Assembly: GCF_007997295.1 (NCBI RefSeq)
Contig: NZ_VORY01000003.1
Coordinates: 62,001 to 126,000 of the forward strand
DNA length: 64,000 nt
Direction of reading: 5' to 3'
Source of the DNA: Gillisia hiemivivida
Lineage (GTDB): Bacteria; Bacteroidota; Bacteroidia; Flavobacteriales; Flavobacteriaceae
Shown: positions 8,908 through 18,276 of the stretch, one piece after another
Layout of the letters: every line of letters begins with the position of its first letter
Position numbering within the stretch: the first letter of the stretch is position 1
Position numbers and translations under genes: made by a program
Notes under the pieces: generated by a model
Seen by the model: only the letters and a program-made list of their open reading frames with translations
Database searches by the model: none
Told to the model about the DNA's origin: nothing

Positions 8908-9792
8908 TTAGTTACGTTTGTCTTCGCCCCACAAAAGTTTTTTTCTAAGGGTTTCTAGAAAACTGCCCTTTTCTATTTCTACCATGCTAATTGTAAAGGG
9001 AGCAATTTTAATGCTTATCACTGTTGCATTGCTTAGGGTTGCAATTCGGGAATCCATAGAAACTAGAAAAAAATCTTCCCTTCCAGATACTTTAAGTTTT
9101 ATTTTGGTGTCATCTTTTATTACTAGAGGTCTTGCATTCAAATTATGTGGTGCAATTGGTGTTATTACTAAAGCCTTAGTATCTGGTACAATTACCGGAC
9201 CGCCACAGCTTAGGGAATAACCGGTAGAGCCAGTAGGAGTAGAAACAATTAGTCCATCTGCCCAATAAGAAGTTAAATATTTATCGTTTAACCAGGTTTC
9301 CACAGTGATCATAGAGGTAGTATTTTTTCTACTTACCGCTATCTCATTCAATGCATAATTTGTCTCGCCAATCTCATCGCTTGAGGGATTTGTTTCTATA
9401 CAAAGAACAGTTCTTTCTGAGATCTCATATTTTTTGTGAAGTATAGATGAAATGCTTCTCTTTATTTCTTCCTTCTGAATGGTAGCAAGAAAACCGAGCC
9501 TTCCTGTATTAATACCCAGTATAGGGATATTAAGATCCTGAATATAATTGATGGATTTTAGAATAGTTCCATCTCCGCCAATACTGAAGAATAGATCGTA
9601 GCTGGCATCTAACTCCCTAAAGGTGCTAAAATGTTTATAATTCTTTTTTAATATTTTATGTTCATGAATAAGATCCAGAAAGTTTTTCTCAATACTTACC
9701 TCAATATTTTCATGATCCAGAATATCAAAAAGTTCTTCTATATAAATGCCAGAATCTTGGTGGTAAAACTGACCATAAATCCCTACTTTCAT
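8908..9792 (-). CDS. nadK: NAD kinase
   Basis: The 294-residue enzyme phosphorylates NAD to NADP. It has the ATP-binding GGDGT motif (residues 72-76), the NAD-contact region YALNEIAV, and the glycine-rich STPTGSTGYSLSCGGP segment, all at normal spacing and length. It starts 2 bp after the CBS-protein stop, so the two are cotranscribed; the next gene is 100 bp away and has its own promoter-like sequence. Confidence 0.95.
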   Translation of the reverse strand: MKVGIYGQFYHQDSGIYIEELFDILDHENIEVSIEKNFLDLIHEHKILKKNYKHFSTFRELDASYDLFFSIGGDGTILKSINYIQDLNIPILGINTGRLGFLATIQKEEIKRSISSILHKKYEISERTVLCIETNPSSDEIGETNYALNEIAVSRKNTTSMITVETWLNDKYLTSYWADGLIVSTPTGSTGYSLSCGGPVIVPDTKALVITPIAPHNLNARPLVIKDDTKIKLKVSGREDFFLVSMDSRIATLSNATVISIKIAPFTISMVEIEKGSFLETLRKKLLWGEDKRN

Positions 9793-9794
9793 TG

Positions 9795-10451
9795 TTATAT
9801 ATTAAGGTATTTGTCCAAATATCTGGAGCGCTCTATTAAATTTTTGCTATAAAGGTCTTCCTGATGTTCAGAAATTATAGTATATCCATACCTTCTGAGG
9901 GTCTGTAATATTTCATTTAAACCAGATGCGTTTACTTTAACCGTGATTTGGGTAAGGTCATTTTCTTGCGAAGAAACAAACATTCCTGAAATCCGGGCAT
10001 TTTGAGATTCTATGATCTGTCCTATTTCACTAAATGAATAATCTAAACTTCCTTTCTCCAAAACAACAATTCCACCAGGTTCGTTTAGAAATGGAGTTTC
10101 GTTGAACTGATGCAATATGTCACTCAGTTCTAAATAGCCTAAGTATTGATTTTCTGAACCTAAAACCGGGAGTATATTAGCCTGATTCTGAGCGAAGGTT
10201 TCTAAAGTATCCAACCAATTATCTGATACTCGGGCGAAAAATCCTTGCAGAGCGTATTGATAATCAGCCAGAGTCTTTTCAGCATCAAAACATCGCACAT
10301 CATTTTCAGATATACTTCCCAAATAAACACCATCTTTTCCTACAGGCATGTGAGAATAGGTGAGTTCATTGAATTTTTTCTTTAGATCCCCAATCTTTTC
10401 AGTGATTTGGCAGATCTCCATGTCATTTACTATATAACTTTCAATACTCAT
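9795..10451 (-). CDS. CBS domain protein
   Basis: The 218-residue cytosolic protein has a CBS-pair-like N-terminal half (about 15-135, with ANILPVLGSENQYLGYLELSDIL typical of a CBS repeat) and a C-terminal part that looks like an ACT-type regulatory fold (GGIVVLEKGSLDYSFSEIGQ and following). Such proteins usually bind adenosyl ligands and regulate partners. Coupling to nadK is common in this family of bacteria and hints at a nucleotide-sensing link, which is inference. It has an unusually strong Shine-Dalgarno (see separate entry). Confidence 0.85.
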   Translation of the reverse strand: MSIESYIVNDMEICQITEKIGDLKKKFNELTYSHMPVGKDGVYLGSISENDVRCFDAEKTLADYQYALQGFFARVSDNWLDTLETFAQNQANILPVLGSENQYLGYLELSDILHQFNETPFLNEPGGIVVLEKGSLDYSFSEIGQIIESQNARISGMFVSSQENDLTQITVKVNASGLNEILQTLRRYGYTIISEHQEDLYSKNLIERSRYLDKYLNI

Positions 10452-10453
10452 AA

Positions 10454-10466
10454 TTCCTCCTCATTT
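10454..10466 (-). promoter_or_regulatory. Unusually strong Shine-Dalgarno before the CBS gene
   Basis: The minus strand reads ATGAGGAGGAATT directly before the ATG. GAGGAGG at 5 bp from the start is a near-perfect anti-SD match. Most starts in this window have A-rich leaders without an SD, as is usual in Bacteroidetes, so this one stands out. Confidence 0.7.
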
Positions 10467-10542
10467 TAATGCAAATTAATTAAAATTATATTCAATAAGG
10501 CATCTGCATCTTTGTATTTTTGTTAATTCAAAGCCAAATATA

Positions 10543-11259
10543 ATGACCCATTTAAGTGTAAATATCAATAAAATTGCCACACTAAGAAATGCCAGAGGTG
10601 GTAATGTTCCAGATTTAGTTCAATTCACAAAGGATATAGAGTCTTTTGGAGCCCAAGGAATCACCGTTCATCCCAGGCCAGACGAGCGACATATTAGATA
10701 TCAAGATGTTTTGGATCTTAAACCTGTAGTGAAAACAGAATTCAATATAGAAGGAAACCCAATAGCAAAATTTATTGATCTGGTTTTAAGAGCAAAGCCT
10801 GCGCAGGTAACTTTAGTGCCAGATGCGGTAGATGCTATTACTTCCAATTCAGGTTGGGATACGGTTAAACATAAAGATTTTTTGAAAGAAGTTATTTCAG
10901 AATTTAAAAGAAATGATATTAGAACCTCCATTTTTGTAGATCCAAACTTAAGTATGGTAGAACATGCTGCAAATACTGGCGCAGATAGAATAGAATTGTA
11001 TACCGAAGCCTATGCAGAAGAATTTAGCAAAGGGAATAAAGATGCGGTAAAAATATATACAGATTGTGCCAAAAAGGCTATTGAAATGGATCTTGGTTTA
11101 AACGCAGGCCATGATCTTTCCTTGCAAAACATTCAATATTTTAAACAACATGTTCCTGGTTTGCTAGAAGTTTCTATTGGGCATGCCTTAATAACCGAAT
11201 CTTTATATTTTGGTTTGGAAACTACTATTAAAAGATATTTAAATTTATTAAAAGGATGA
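10543..11259 (+). CDS. pdxJ: Pyridoxine 5'-phosphate synthase
   Basis: The 238-residue TIM-barrel enzyme condenses 1-deoxyxylulose 5-phosphate with 3-amino-2-oxopropyl phosphate to give pyridoxine 5'-phosphate in the DXP-dependent vitamin B6 pathway. It starts LSVNINKIATLRNARGG and has the family segments VTVHPRPDERHI (as ITVHPRPDERHIR), QVTLVPDA and LNAGHDLSL. It overlaps the next gene by 4 bp (ATGA), which points to translational coupling. A TATTTTTG box lies at 10515-10522. Confidence 0.96.
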   Translation: MTHLSVNINKIATLRNARGGNVPDLVQFTKDIESFGAQGITVHPRPDERHIRYQDVLDLKPVVKTEFNIEGNPIAKFIDLVLRAKPAQVTLVPDAVDAITSNSGWDTVKHKDFLKEVISEFKRNDIRTSIFVDPNLSMVEHAANTGADRIELYTEAYAEEFSKGNKDAVKIYTDCAKKAIEMDLGLNAGHDLSLQNIQYFKQHVPGLLEVSIGHALITESLYFGLETTIKRYLNLLKG

Positions 11260-12020
11260 TTAAACTAAATGCAACCGTTATAGGCGAAGGTACACCTTTT
11301 TTGTTCCTTCATGGATTTTTAGGAATGGGTGATAATTGGAAAACACTTGGAAGTAAGTTTGCAGAGAATGGGTTTCAGGTTCATTTAATAGATCAGCGAA
11401 ATCATGGAAGAAGCCCTCATACTACAGAAATGAATTATGAGCTAATGTCTCGAGACATTAAAGGATATTGCGAAGAGAACAATTTAAAGAATATTATCTT
11501 ATTGGGGCATTCCATGGGCGGAAAAGTAGCGATGCAAGTTGCAGGAGATTTTCCGGAGCTGCTACAAAAACTTATAATTGTTGATATTTCTCCAAAATAT
11601 TACGCTCCACATCATCATGAAATATTGCAGGGCTTAGAAGCTTTAGACAATGAAGTAATCACTTCTAGGGGAGATGCTGAAGATTTCTTAGCCAAATTTG
11701 TTCCAGATAAAGGAACTCGACTTTTTCTTCTGAAGAATTTATACTGGAAAACTAAAGAGAAATTATCTCTTCGATTAAACCTGGATGTGTTGAGTAAATC
11801 TGGAGAAGATATAGGTATGGCGCTCTCAGATAGTATTATATTTTCTAAACCAAGCTTATTTATTCGTGGAGGAAAGTCTGGTTATATTTCTGAAGAGGAT
11901 AAACCCTTAATAAAAAAGCATTTCCCAAATGCAACAATCCAAACAATAGAAGGAGCAGGACATTGGGTGCATGCTGAGAAGATCACTGAATTTTTTAAGA
12001 ATGTAACAGATTTCATTTAA
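11256..12020 (+). CDS. Alpha/beta fold hydrolase
   Basis: The 254-residue cytosolic protein has the oxyanion-loop region FLHGFLGMGDNW, the nucleophile elbow GHSMGG (S86), and the C-terminal histidine in GAGHWVHAE. The overall pattern resembles the YbfF-type acyl esterases of this superfamily. Its substrate cannot be read from sequence. It is coupled to pdxJ by a 4-bp overlap, but no role in B6 metabolism follows from that alone. Confidence 0.85.
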   Translation: MIKLNATVIGEGTPFLFLHGFLGMGDNWKTLGSKFAENGFQVHLIDQRNHGRSPHTTEMNYELMSRDIKGYCEENNLKNIILLGHSMGGKVAMQVAGDFPELLQKLIIVDISPKYYAPHHHEILQGLEALDNEVITSRGDAEDFLAKFVPDKGTRLFLLKNLYWKTKEKLSLRLNLDVLSKSGEDIGMALSDSIIFSKPSLFIRGGKSGYISEEDKPLIKKHFPNATIQTIEGAGHWVHAEKITEFFKNVTDFI

Positions 12021-12032
12021 ACTTTAATGGAA

Positions 12033-12052
12033 TTATTATGTATGCATAATAA
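12033..12052. promoter_or_regulatory. 8-bp perfect inverted repeat upstream of the FadL-type porin
   Basis: TTATTATG-tatg-CATAATAA is a perfect 8-bp inverted repeat 13 bp past the hydrolase stop and about 80 bp before the porin start. It has no GC stem or T-run, so it looks more like an operator for a dimeric regulator than a terminator. Function is inferred. Confidence 0.35.
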
Positions 12053-12134
12053 ATTGCATCAATTGCTTGCGTAATTTATAATTTATACTAATCTTGGAGC
12101 ATCCAAAAAATAAAAAATTAACTCAAATTTAATT

Positions 12135-13385
12135 ATGAAAAAACTATTATTTCTTGCGGTTTTCATGTTGGCTACCGCTGTAACCTATGCCGGAGGGTAT
12201 CGGGTAAGCTTGCAAGGGCAGCGAGCTTTGGCAATGGGACACACCGGAGTTGCGGTAGTGAACAATGCAGAACTCGGATTTTTCAATCCTGCAGGTCTAG
12301 TATATTTAGAAAATCGCTTAAACGTTTCTGCTGGTGGTTTTGGAGTGTTTGCAGATATAGCTTATCAAAATGAACAAACTGGGGATGCTGCTAGAGTAAA
12401 TAGTTCTGTAGGAACTCCTTTCTATTTATACGCTTCCTATAAAGTTACCGATTGGTTGACTGCTGGTTTAAGTGTATATACACCTTATGGAAGTGGTGTG
12501 GAATGGGAAGACGATTGGGCAGGTTCTCATCTTGTTAATAATATAGATCTTGCTGCCATATATATTCAGCCAATAGTATCATTAAAGCTTAATGAATATT
12601 TTAGTGTTGGGGGTGGACCTATTTATGTTACAGGAAGTGTAAATTTCAATAGAAATTTGAACAGAACACTAAGTGATATTGATGGAAATAGATCTGAAGT
12701 TACAGTAGATGCTTCTGGTGTTACCAACTGGGGATGGTCTGCAAGTGCAATGTTCTCTCCAACGGATAATATGAGAATAGGTTTCAATTATCGATCTGAA
12801 ATTATTTTGGAAGCTGAAGGCGGAGATGCTGATTTCGAAAATATTCCGAATTCTCCTGCAGCTCCTTTCGCAGATACAGAATTTAATGCTGCATTACCTT
12901 TACCAGCAGAACTTGCTGTAGGTTTTTCTTACGAATTCTGTGATAAATGGTTGTTCGCTTTTGATTATAACCAAACATTTTGGAGTGTATATGAATCTTT
13001 AGACATTGATTTTGCCAATCCATCTATTCCGGATTCGCAAAATGCTAGAATGTATGAAGACGCTTCAACTTATAGATTTGGACTTCAATACGAAGCTAAC
13101 GATATGTTTACTTTAAGAGCTGGATACTACTTTGATGAATCTCCTGTTCAAGAAGGATACTTTGCTCCAGAAACTCCGCGTAACGATTCTAACAACTTTA
13201 CTGGTGGTTTTTCTATAAATGTAAATGAGCGTTTAGCAATAGATGCTTCTTTCTTGTATATCCGATTTAAGGAAGTGGACGCTTCTTATGATTTCTACTT
13301 TGAAAACGGTCAGGCAGTTCCATTTTCTGGAACTTACAAGTCTAGTGCGTTTGTACCAGGACTAGGAATAACTTATAAATTATAA
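12135..13385 (+). CDS. OmpP1/FadL/TodX family outer membrane transporter
   Basis: The 416-residue protein has a signal peptide (MKKLLFLAVFMLATAVTYAG), then the family start GGYRVSLQGQRALAMGHTGVA and ELGFFNPAG, and a long barrel ending GLGITYKL. FadL-type proteins let hydrophobic molecules, classically long-chain fatty acids, cross the outer membrane. It lies 21 bp before the SGNH lipoprotein gene, and the pair may act together in taking up and cleaving lipids or esters, which is inference. Confidence 0.9.
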   Translation: MKKLLFLAVFMLATAVTYAGGYRVSLQGQRALAMGHTGVAVVNNAELGFFNPAGLVYLENRLNVSAGGFGVFADIAYQNEQTGDAARVNSSVGTPFYLYASYKVTDWLTAGLSVYTPYGSGVEWEDDWAGSHLVNNIDLAAIYIQPIVSLKLNEYFSVGGGPIYVTGSVNFNRNLNRTLSDIDGNRSEVTVDASGVTNWGWSASAMFSPTDNMRIGFNYRSEIILEAEGGDADFENIPNSPAAPFADTEFNAALPLPAELAVGFSYEFCDKWLFAFDYNQTFWSVYESLDIDFANPSIPDSQNARMYEDASTYRFGLQYEANDMFTLRAGYYFDESPVQEGYFAPETPRNDSNNFTGGFSINVNERLAIDASFLYIRFKEVDASYDFYFENGQAVPFSGTYKSSAFVPGLGITYKL

Positions 13386-13406
13386 TAGATTAAACCAGAT
13401 ATTAAA

Positions 13407-14972
13407 ATGAAAAATTATATAAAATATTTACCATTTCTGGCATTAGGAGTTATTTCTTGCGAGCCGGAATTTGATACCCCAGTAGATGAAGCTGGATTTT
13501 ATTCTAATGGAGAGACAGATTTCTCAAATTATGTTGCTTTAGGAAATTCGCTTACTGCAGGTTATGCAGATGGAGCACTATATATTACAGGACAGGAAGA
13601 TTCCTATCCTAATATCATGGCGCAACAGTTTGCAAAAGTGCAAGAAACCCAATTATTTACGCAGCCTTTAGTAAATGACAATGCTGGTGGATTGTTATTG
13701 GCCGGGACACAAATAACTTCAAATAGAAGAGTGCTTGCTTTTGGACCTGATGGAAGCCCAGCTCCAAGAGTGTATACAGGAATGCAACCAACTACAGACA
13801 TTACTAATGTATTATCTGGGCCGTTTAATAACATGGGAGTTCCGGGAGCAAAAAGTTTTCATTTAATAACTCCTAATTATGGAGATATTTCTGGAGTGCC
13901 TGTTGGATCTGCTAATCCATATTTTGTAAGATTTGCATCTAGCCCTAGCTCAACAGTTTTAGCCGATGCCGCTGCGCAGAATCCAACTTTTTTCTCAGTT
14001 TTTATTGGGAGTAACGATATTTTAAGTTTTGCTACTTCAGGTGGAGTTGGTGAAGACCAAACAGGGAATTTAGATCCATCTACCTATGAACCTGGTGATA
14101 TTACAGATCCACAAGTTTTTGCTTCAGCATATTCTACAATTGTAAGTACAATGGTGGGAACAGGTGCAGATGGTGTTTTAGTAAATATACCAAATGTGAC
14201 TTCTATTCCATTTTTTACTACTGTTCCAAATAATGCTTTGGCTCTAGATGCAGCAACAGCAGCAAACTTAACCGGATTTTTTCAGGCGGTTGCAGGTATT
14301 TTTGCGCAAGGAGCAATTCAACAAGGTTTAGATCCAGCAGTAGCACAGGGATTAGCTGCACAATACGCACTTACATTTAGTGCAGGTCCAAATAGATTTT
14401 TAATAGATGTGCCGGTTTCTCAGACAAATCCATTAGGATTTAGACAAATGACTGCAGATGAGTTGTTAGTTCTTACTATAGACCAAGGAGCTTTAGCTCA
14501 AGGATATGGTTCAGTTGTTTTAGCTCCTGAAGTTCTTCAAGTTTTGGGTATACTCCAAGCAGGGGGTCAGCCAACCCCTGAACAAGCTCAATTGGTTTTA
14601 GATGCTGTTAGCGGAATAGACGATAAAGATGCTTTAGACAAAGACGAATTAACTGCGATTTCTACTGCACAAGCTAGCTATAATGCAACTATAAAAGCAT
14701 TAGCTCAGGCTAACGGATTGGCCTTTGTAGATGCACAAGCAATTTTTAATCAAGTTGCTACTCAAGGTGTGCCTTTTGATGCTGGTGTTTTAACTACAGC
14801 CTTTGTAACAGGGGGAGTTTTCTCTTTAGATGGAGTACACCCAACTCCAAGAGGTTATGCATATTTAGCTAATAATATTTTAGATGCAATTAATACAACT
14901 TATAATTCTACTGTTCCAAAAGTAAACATTGGAGCTTATAAGACTGTTACTATAAGTAATGAAGTTCAATAA
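13407..14972 (+). CDS. SGNH/GDSL-family hydrolase lipoprotein
   Basis: The 521-residue protein has a lipobox ending at C18 (FLALGVISC), so it is probably an anchored lipoprotein. Catalytic blocks are visible: block I ALGNSLTAGY with S48, block III FIGSNDIL, and block V DGVHPTPRGY near the C terminus holding the Asp and His. Between them is a long Ala- and Gln-rich insertion, so it is larger than the 200-residue SGNH core. Likely a surface or periplasmic esterase/lipase. It is the downstream partner of the FadL-type porin and is followed by an intrinsic terminator. Confidence 0.87.
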   Translation: MKNYIKYLPFLALGVISCEPEFDTPVDEAGFYSNGETDFSNYVALGNSLTAGYADGALYITGQEDSYPNIMAQQFAKVQETQLFTQPLVNDNAGGLLLAGTQITSNRRVLAFGPDGSPAPRVYTGMQPTTDITNVLSGPFNNMGVPGAKSFHLITPNYGDISGVPVGSANPYFVRFASSPSSTVLADAAAQNPTFFSVFIGSNDILSFATSGGVGEDQTGNLDPSTYEPGDITDPQVFASAYSTIVSTMVGTGADGVLVNIPNVTSIPFFTTVPNNALALDAATAANLTGFFQAVAGIFAQGAIQQGLDPAVAQGLAAQYALTFSAGPNRFLIDVPVSQTNPLGFRQMTADELLVLTIDQGALAQGYGSVVLAPEVLQVLGILQAGGQPTPEQAQLVLDAVSGIDDKDALDKDELTAISTAQASYNATIKALAQANGLAFVDAQAIFNQVATQGVPFDAGVLTTAFVTGGVFSLDGVHPTPRGYAYLANNILDAINTTYNSTVPKVNIGAYKTVTISNEVQ

Positions 14973-15042
14973 TAGTATTTCTTAATATCATTCAATTCTT
15001 ATAAGGATGAGGTGGTATTGAATAAATCATAAAAAAAGAAAG

Positions 15043-15070
15043 CGCCGGATTAATTTCCGGCGTTTTTTTT
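15043..15070 (+). terminator. Intrinsic terminator after the SGNH gene
   Basis: CGCCGGA-ttaatt-TCCGGCG is followed by eight T. It lies about 70 bp past the stop at 14972. A decayed copy of the same hairpin region is found near 18211-18238 in front of the intact YvlD-like gene. Confidence 0.85.
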
Positions 15071-15106
15071 GTGTTTTTTTGAAATAGTAAACAAGAAAAA
15101 TAAAAA

Positions 15107-15430
15107 GTTCAAGTTTCTATCAAGCATTCGCTTAACTACGGTAGCGATAGTTTTATTTTAAAAGTTTGACTTGAAGATGCATTAACAGGTTATGTGATTT
15201 CAATAATTATAGAAGTGGTTTTAGCGTTTCTTAGACATCTAGGATACTAACCTGGTGTTGTGAATATTATTAATAGTGGTGTTGATTTTTGAAAGTTGTA
15301 AAGAATAGGAACAAGATCTTTTAAGTAAGGTGGTTTGTTTCTTTGTCTCTAAAAAATCTATTCATAAAATTACCCAACTAATAGAAATAATCGATGTTAT
15401 ATACTTTGCAAATGAGGATTTATAACCAGA
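15107..15430 (+). pseudogene. Decayed copy of the YvlD/'phage holin' family gene
   Basis: This stretch aligns base by base, with a few short gaps, to the intact gene at 18277-18618. The seed is AAGCATTCGCTTAACTACGG against the region coding for its residues 5-11, followed by GGTTATGTGATTTCAATAAT against GGATATGTAACTGCAATTAT, CTGGTGTTG shared exactly, and TGTTATATACTTTGCAAATG against the 3' end. The start codon position reads TTC and all frames are interrupted, so it is non-coding. The preceding about 90 bp are also homologous to those before the intact gene. Confidence 0.75.
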
Positions 15431-15482
15431 AGAGCGTTTTCAAATGGTTTATTAAGTTGAGGTTTGCTAAAACAATTTATCG

Positions 15483-16430
15483 TTAGTTTTTCAAAAAATC
15501 AATAACTGGTTCTAGGCTTTTTAGTGGACTTTCCTCCATTGGAGTATGACCGGTTTTTTCCAAGATAACTAATGTGTCATTTTGTAGATCTTCCTGAAAT
15601 TTATAGGCATTTTCCACCGGAATCAATAAATCTTCTGCTCCCCAAAGTATAAGCGTTGGCTGTTGAATTTCTTTTATGTTTGTAAATACACTGGTGTCCT
15701 TAGACACCTTGAACCTATCTACAAAGGCTTGACGATTTCCTTCTCTGAGAGCGAGTTCAAAAAATCTATCGACTAATGAATCTGTTACTTTAGATTTATC
15801 AAAATAAACATTTTCAACACTAGATCTCACTAAAAATCGTGGAGTTATAAAGGTGAGTAGTTTTCTAAAAACAGGAACCTGAGCCAATTTAAAAGCTATT
15901 GGAACACTCCTTGAACTTAGACGATATCCTGCGGCATCTATTAAGATCAATTTTTCGACCATGTCTGGTTGCTCCAAGCTAAAGTTCCATGCTATCTGTC
16001 CGCCTAAGGAATTACCAGCCAATACACATTTCTTAATACCCAAAGCAGCTAGAAAGTCCTTTAAGAAAGCGGTATAATTTTCAATGGTATAATCACCGTT
16101 TAGGAATGGGCCAGTTAAGCCGTATCCAGGAAGATCCATTCTTATTACACGGTTTGTTTTCTTTAAACTATCTGCCCAAGCATCGAATGTATGTAAGCTA
16201 GACGCTGTGCCATGGATTAGGACAAGTGGGAGTGAGTCGGCTTTGTCTCCCTCGTCACGATAATGAACATCCATCCCATTCATAGAAATGAAGGAAGAAG
16301 CCTTATTAGTATACTTTGCTTTCAATTCGTTCAATGGTATATCTCGATGCCCGAAGAAAATAATGATAACCGCTATAAATAGTAAAGCAAAGATTGAAAT
16401 TATCTTTAATCCTTTGAAGAAATACTTCAT
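15483..16430 (-). CDS. Membrane-anchored alpha/beta hydrolase
   Basis: The 315-residue protein starts with an N-terminal membrane segment (about 10-27, ISIFALLFIAVIIIFF) and then an alpha/beta hydrolase core: LIHGTASSLHTF, nucleophile elbow GNSLGG with S141, a late acid in ILWGAEDLLIP and the histidine in EKTGHTPMEE. It overlaps the GMC oxidoreductase upstream by 4 bp (ATGA), so the two are translationally coupled and probably act in one pathway, perhaps on a sterol-like or terpenoid substrate (inference). Confidence 0.85.
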   Translation of the reverse strand: MKYFFKGLKIISIFALLFIAVIIIFFGHRDIPLNELKAKYTNKASSFISMNGMDVHYRDEGDKADSLPLVLIHGTASSLHTFDAWADSLKKTNRVIRMDLPGYGLTGPFLNGDYTIENYTAFLKDFLAALGIKKCVLAGNSLGGQIAWNFSLEQPDMVEKLILIDAAGYRLSSRSVPIAFKLAQVPVFRKLLTFITPRFLVRSSVENVYFDKSKVTDSLVDRFFELALREGNRQAFVDRFKVSKDTSVFTNIKEIQQPTLILWGAEDLLIPVENAYKFQEDLQNDTLVILEKTGHTPMEESPLKSLEPVIDFLKN

Positions 16431-18073
16431 CTGCTTATATCATTTGAAGCTTCAGAGCTATTCATCATGGAACTTCCAGTGTTCATTTTCTTAAGCGTGT
16501 CACTCTTACCAAGTTCAATTTTAGCAGGTATCTGATCCATTGCACGTTCGGCAATCGCTGTTATTGACAAGGATGGATTTACACCTGGATTTGCAGAAAT
16601 CATCGCACCATCTATCACAAACATATTCTTGTACCCAAAAACCTTATTGTCCTTGTCAATTACACCTGTGTTGTGATCCTTTCCCATAACTGCACCGCCT
16701 AGGATATGTGCTGTAGAAGGTATTCCCGCTAAGGTTTCTAAAGCAAAAGAGGTGCTTACTCCATTAATAGCTTTGCGATAGGCTTTTACCAGATTTATAG
16801 ATTCTGGGATAAAAGGCGTAGGAGCCTTCCCTGTACTTACTGTTGAAGTCATTTGTCCCAGAGCGTTTCGTTTAAATTTTAAGGTACTGTCCAGGGTTTG
16901 CATAAAAAGCAATACGACCGTGTTCTTTGCCCAGCCGTTCACAAAGTATATTTTGAAATAGTCAACAGGATTTTTCAGGAGTTTAACTAGCGTTTTAAAA
17001 AGACGGGAAAAAACATTAGAACCAGTTACGTAAGGTAAATGAGCCAATTTCCAAGCATCAGAACCTTCACCATATCTGCAAATTTCAAGATGGCTGTTTT
17101 CATCTGTGTCAAGGATGCTACCTATTGCTATACCTTTTGAATAGTTTTTATCTTTGTCGAGTCCAGAAACACTTATCAATGTCTCATTATTACTACGAAT
17201 GTCTTCTCCAAGCTTATCTGAGAGATTGGGTAGTGATTTCAACTTAAGCTTCAATAGTAATTTTACTGTACCCAGAACACCGCCTGAGAATATAACACCT
17301 TTGGCTTTGATCTTTTGGTGCTTGCCAAAAATCCTGGTACTTCTTTTCAAGGAAACTTCATACCCCTGAGACCCGTCAGCTGTGCCGATGGGTTGTACAT
17401 CAACTACTTCATTTTCGGCAAGAATTTCTGCACCGTTTTTTTGAGCGAGGTAGAGATAGTTCTTATCGAGTGTGTTTTTTGCATTATATCTACAACCTGT
17501 CATACAGGCTCCGCAAAAATTACAGCCAGAGCGATCTGGTCCCTCCCCATTAAAATAAGGATCTTTTACTGTTTGATCTGGTTTTCCGAAAAAAACAGCG
17601 ACACGGGTGGTGTCAAAATTTTTCTTGATGTTTAAATCTTCTGCCACCTTTTTGAGACCCAGATCTCCATCGAATAATTTTGGGTTTTGTGCAGCTCCCA
17701 ACATTCTTAATGCTTCCTTATAATAGGGTTTCAGTTCATTTTCCCAATCATTTAGCTCCTTCCAACTTCCAGAATTAAAAAAAGCAGTTTTAGGTGTAGG
17801 TAAGGTGTTTGCATAAACCAAAGATCCACCACCAACACCAGTTCCGGAAATTATTGCAATGTGTTTAAAAATGGAAAGTTTCATAATTCCAAAAAACCGT
17901 AAATATGGCATCCACAGCCATTTTTTGAAGTTCCAGTTACTTTTAGGGAAATCTTTAGCCTTGTACCATTTTCCTTTTTCAACTACTAAAACCTTGTATC
18001 CTTTTTCTGACAGCCTTAGGGCACTCACAGAACCTCCAAAACCACTTCCAACAATAATATAATCGTACTCCAT
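16427..18073 (-). CDS. GMC-type FAD oxidoreductase (cholesterol-oxidase-like)
   Basis: The 548-residue flavoprotein starts YDYIIVGSGFGGSVSALRLS, the FAD-binding Rossmann motif (G9-x-G-x-x-G), followed by GTGVGGGSLVYANTL. A cysteine cluster C184-x2-C187-x2-C190-x3-C194 is typical of the cholesterol-oxidase-like branch of GMC enzymes. Near the end are GGAVMGKD and VIDGAMISANPGVNPSLSI, which close the FAD site. It oxidises an alcohol; the substrate is not readable. No signal peptide. Coupled to the downstream hydrolase, and the pair is flanked by two copies of a duplicated segment. Confidence 0.88.
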   Translation of the reverse strand: MEYDYIIVGSGFGGSVSALRLSEKGYKVLVVEKGKWYKAKDFPKSNWNFKKWLWMPYLRFFGIMKLSIFKHIAIISGTGVGGGSLVYANTLPTPKTAFFNSGSWKELNDWENELKPYYKEALRMLGAAQNPKLFDGDLGLKKVAEDLNIKKNFDTTRVAVFFGKPDQTVKDPYFNGEGPDRSGCNFCGACMTGCRYNAKNTLDKNYLYLAQKNGAEILAENEVVDVQPIGTADGSQGYEVSLKRSTRIFGKHQKIKAKGVIFSGGVLGTVKLLLKLKLKSLPNLSDKLGEDIRSNNETLISVSGLDKDKNYSKGIAIGSILDTDENSHLEICRYGEGSDAWKLAHLPYVTGSNVFSRLFKTLVKLLKNPVDYFKIYFVNGWAKNTVVLLFMQTLDSTLKFKRNALGQMTSTVSTGKAPTPFIPESINLVKAYRKAINGVSTSFALETLAGIPSTAHILGGAVMGKDHNTGVIDKDNKVFGYKNMFVIDGAMISANPGVNPSLSITAIAERAMDQIPAKIELGKSDTLKKMNTGSSMMNSSEASNDISR

Positions 18074-18183
18074 TTTTATTTGCTATAACGAGTTTGTGCA
18101 TGAGGCAGGTTGAGTCTCGACCCCTAAATTAGTAAAAACAAGGTAGGGATAATTCACTAAGATTTCAAACTGTATACTTAGAG

Positions 18184-18276
18184 CGTATTAATTAAATCAT
18201 AAAAACCAAAGCGCTGGATTTATTCCGATGTTTTTTTTGCATTTTTGTTAGATAATCAAACAAAAAAAGCAAAGAG
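18184..18276 (+). repeat. Duplicate of the 15014-15106 segment, terminator decayed
   Basis: TAAATCATAAAAA-x-AAAGCGC-x-GGATT and the following T-run and AAACAA region match 15014-15106 closely (offset about 3170 bp). In this copy the hairpin is mutated (CGCTGGA / TCCGATG) and would terminate poorly, while the downstream YvlD-like gene is intact. In the other copy it is the reverse. Confidence 0.7.
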
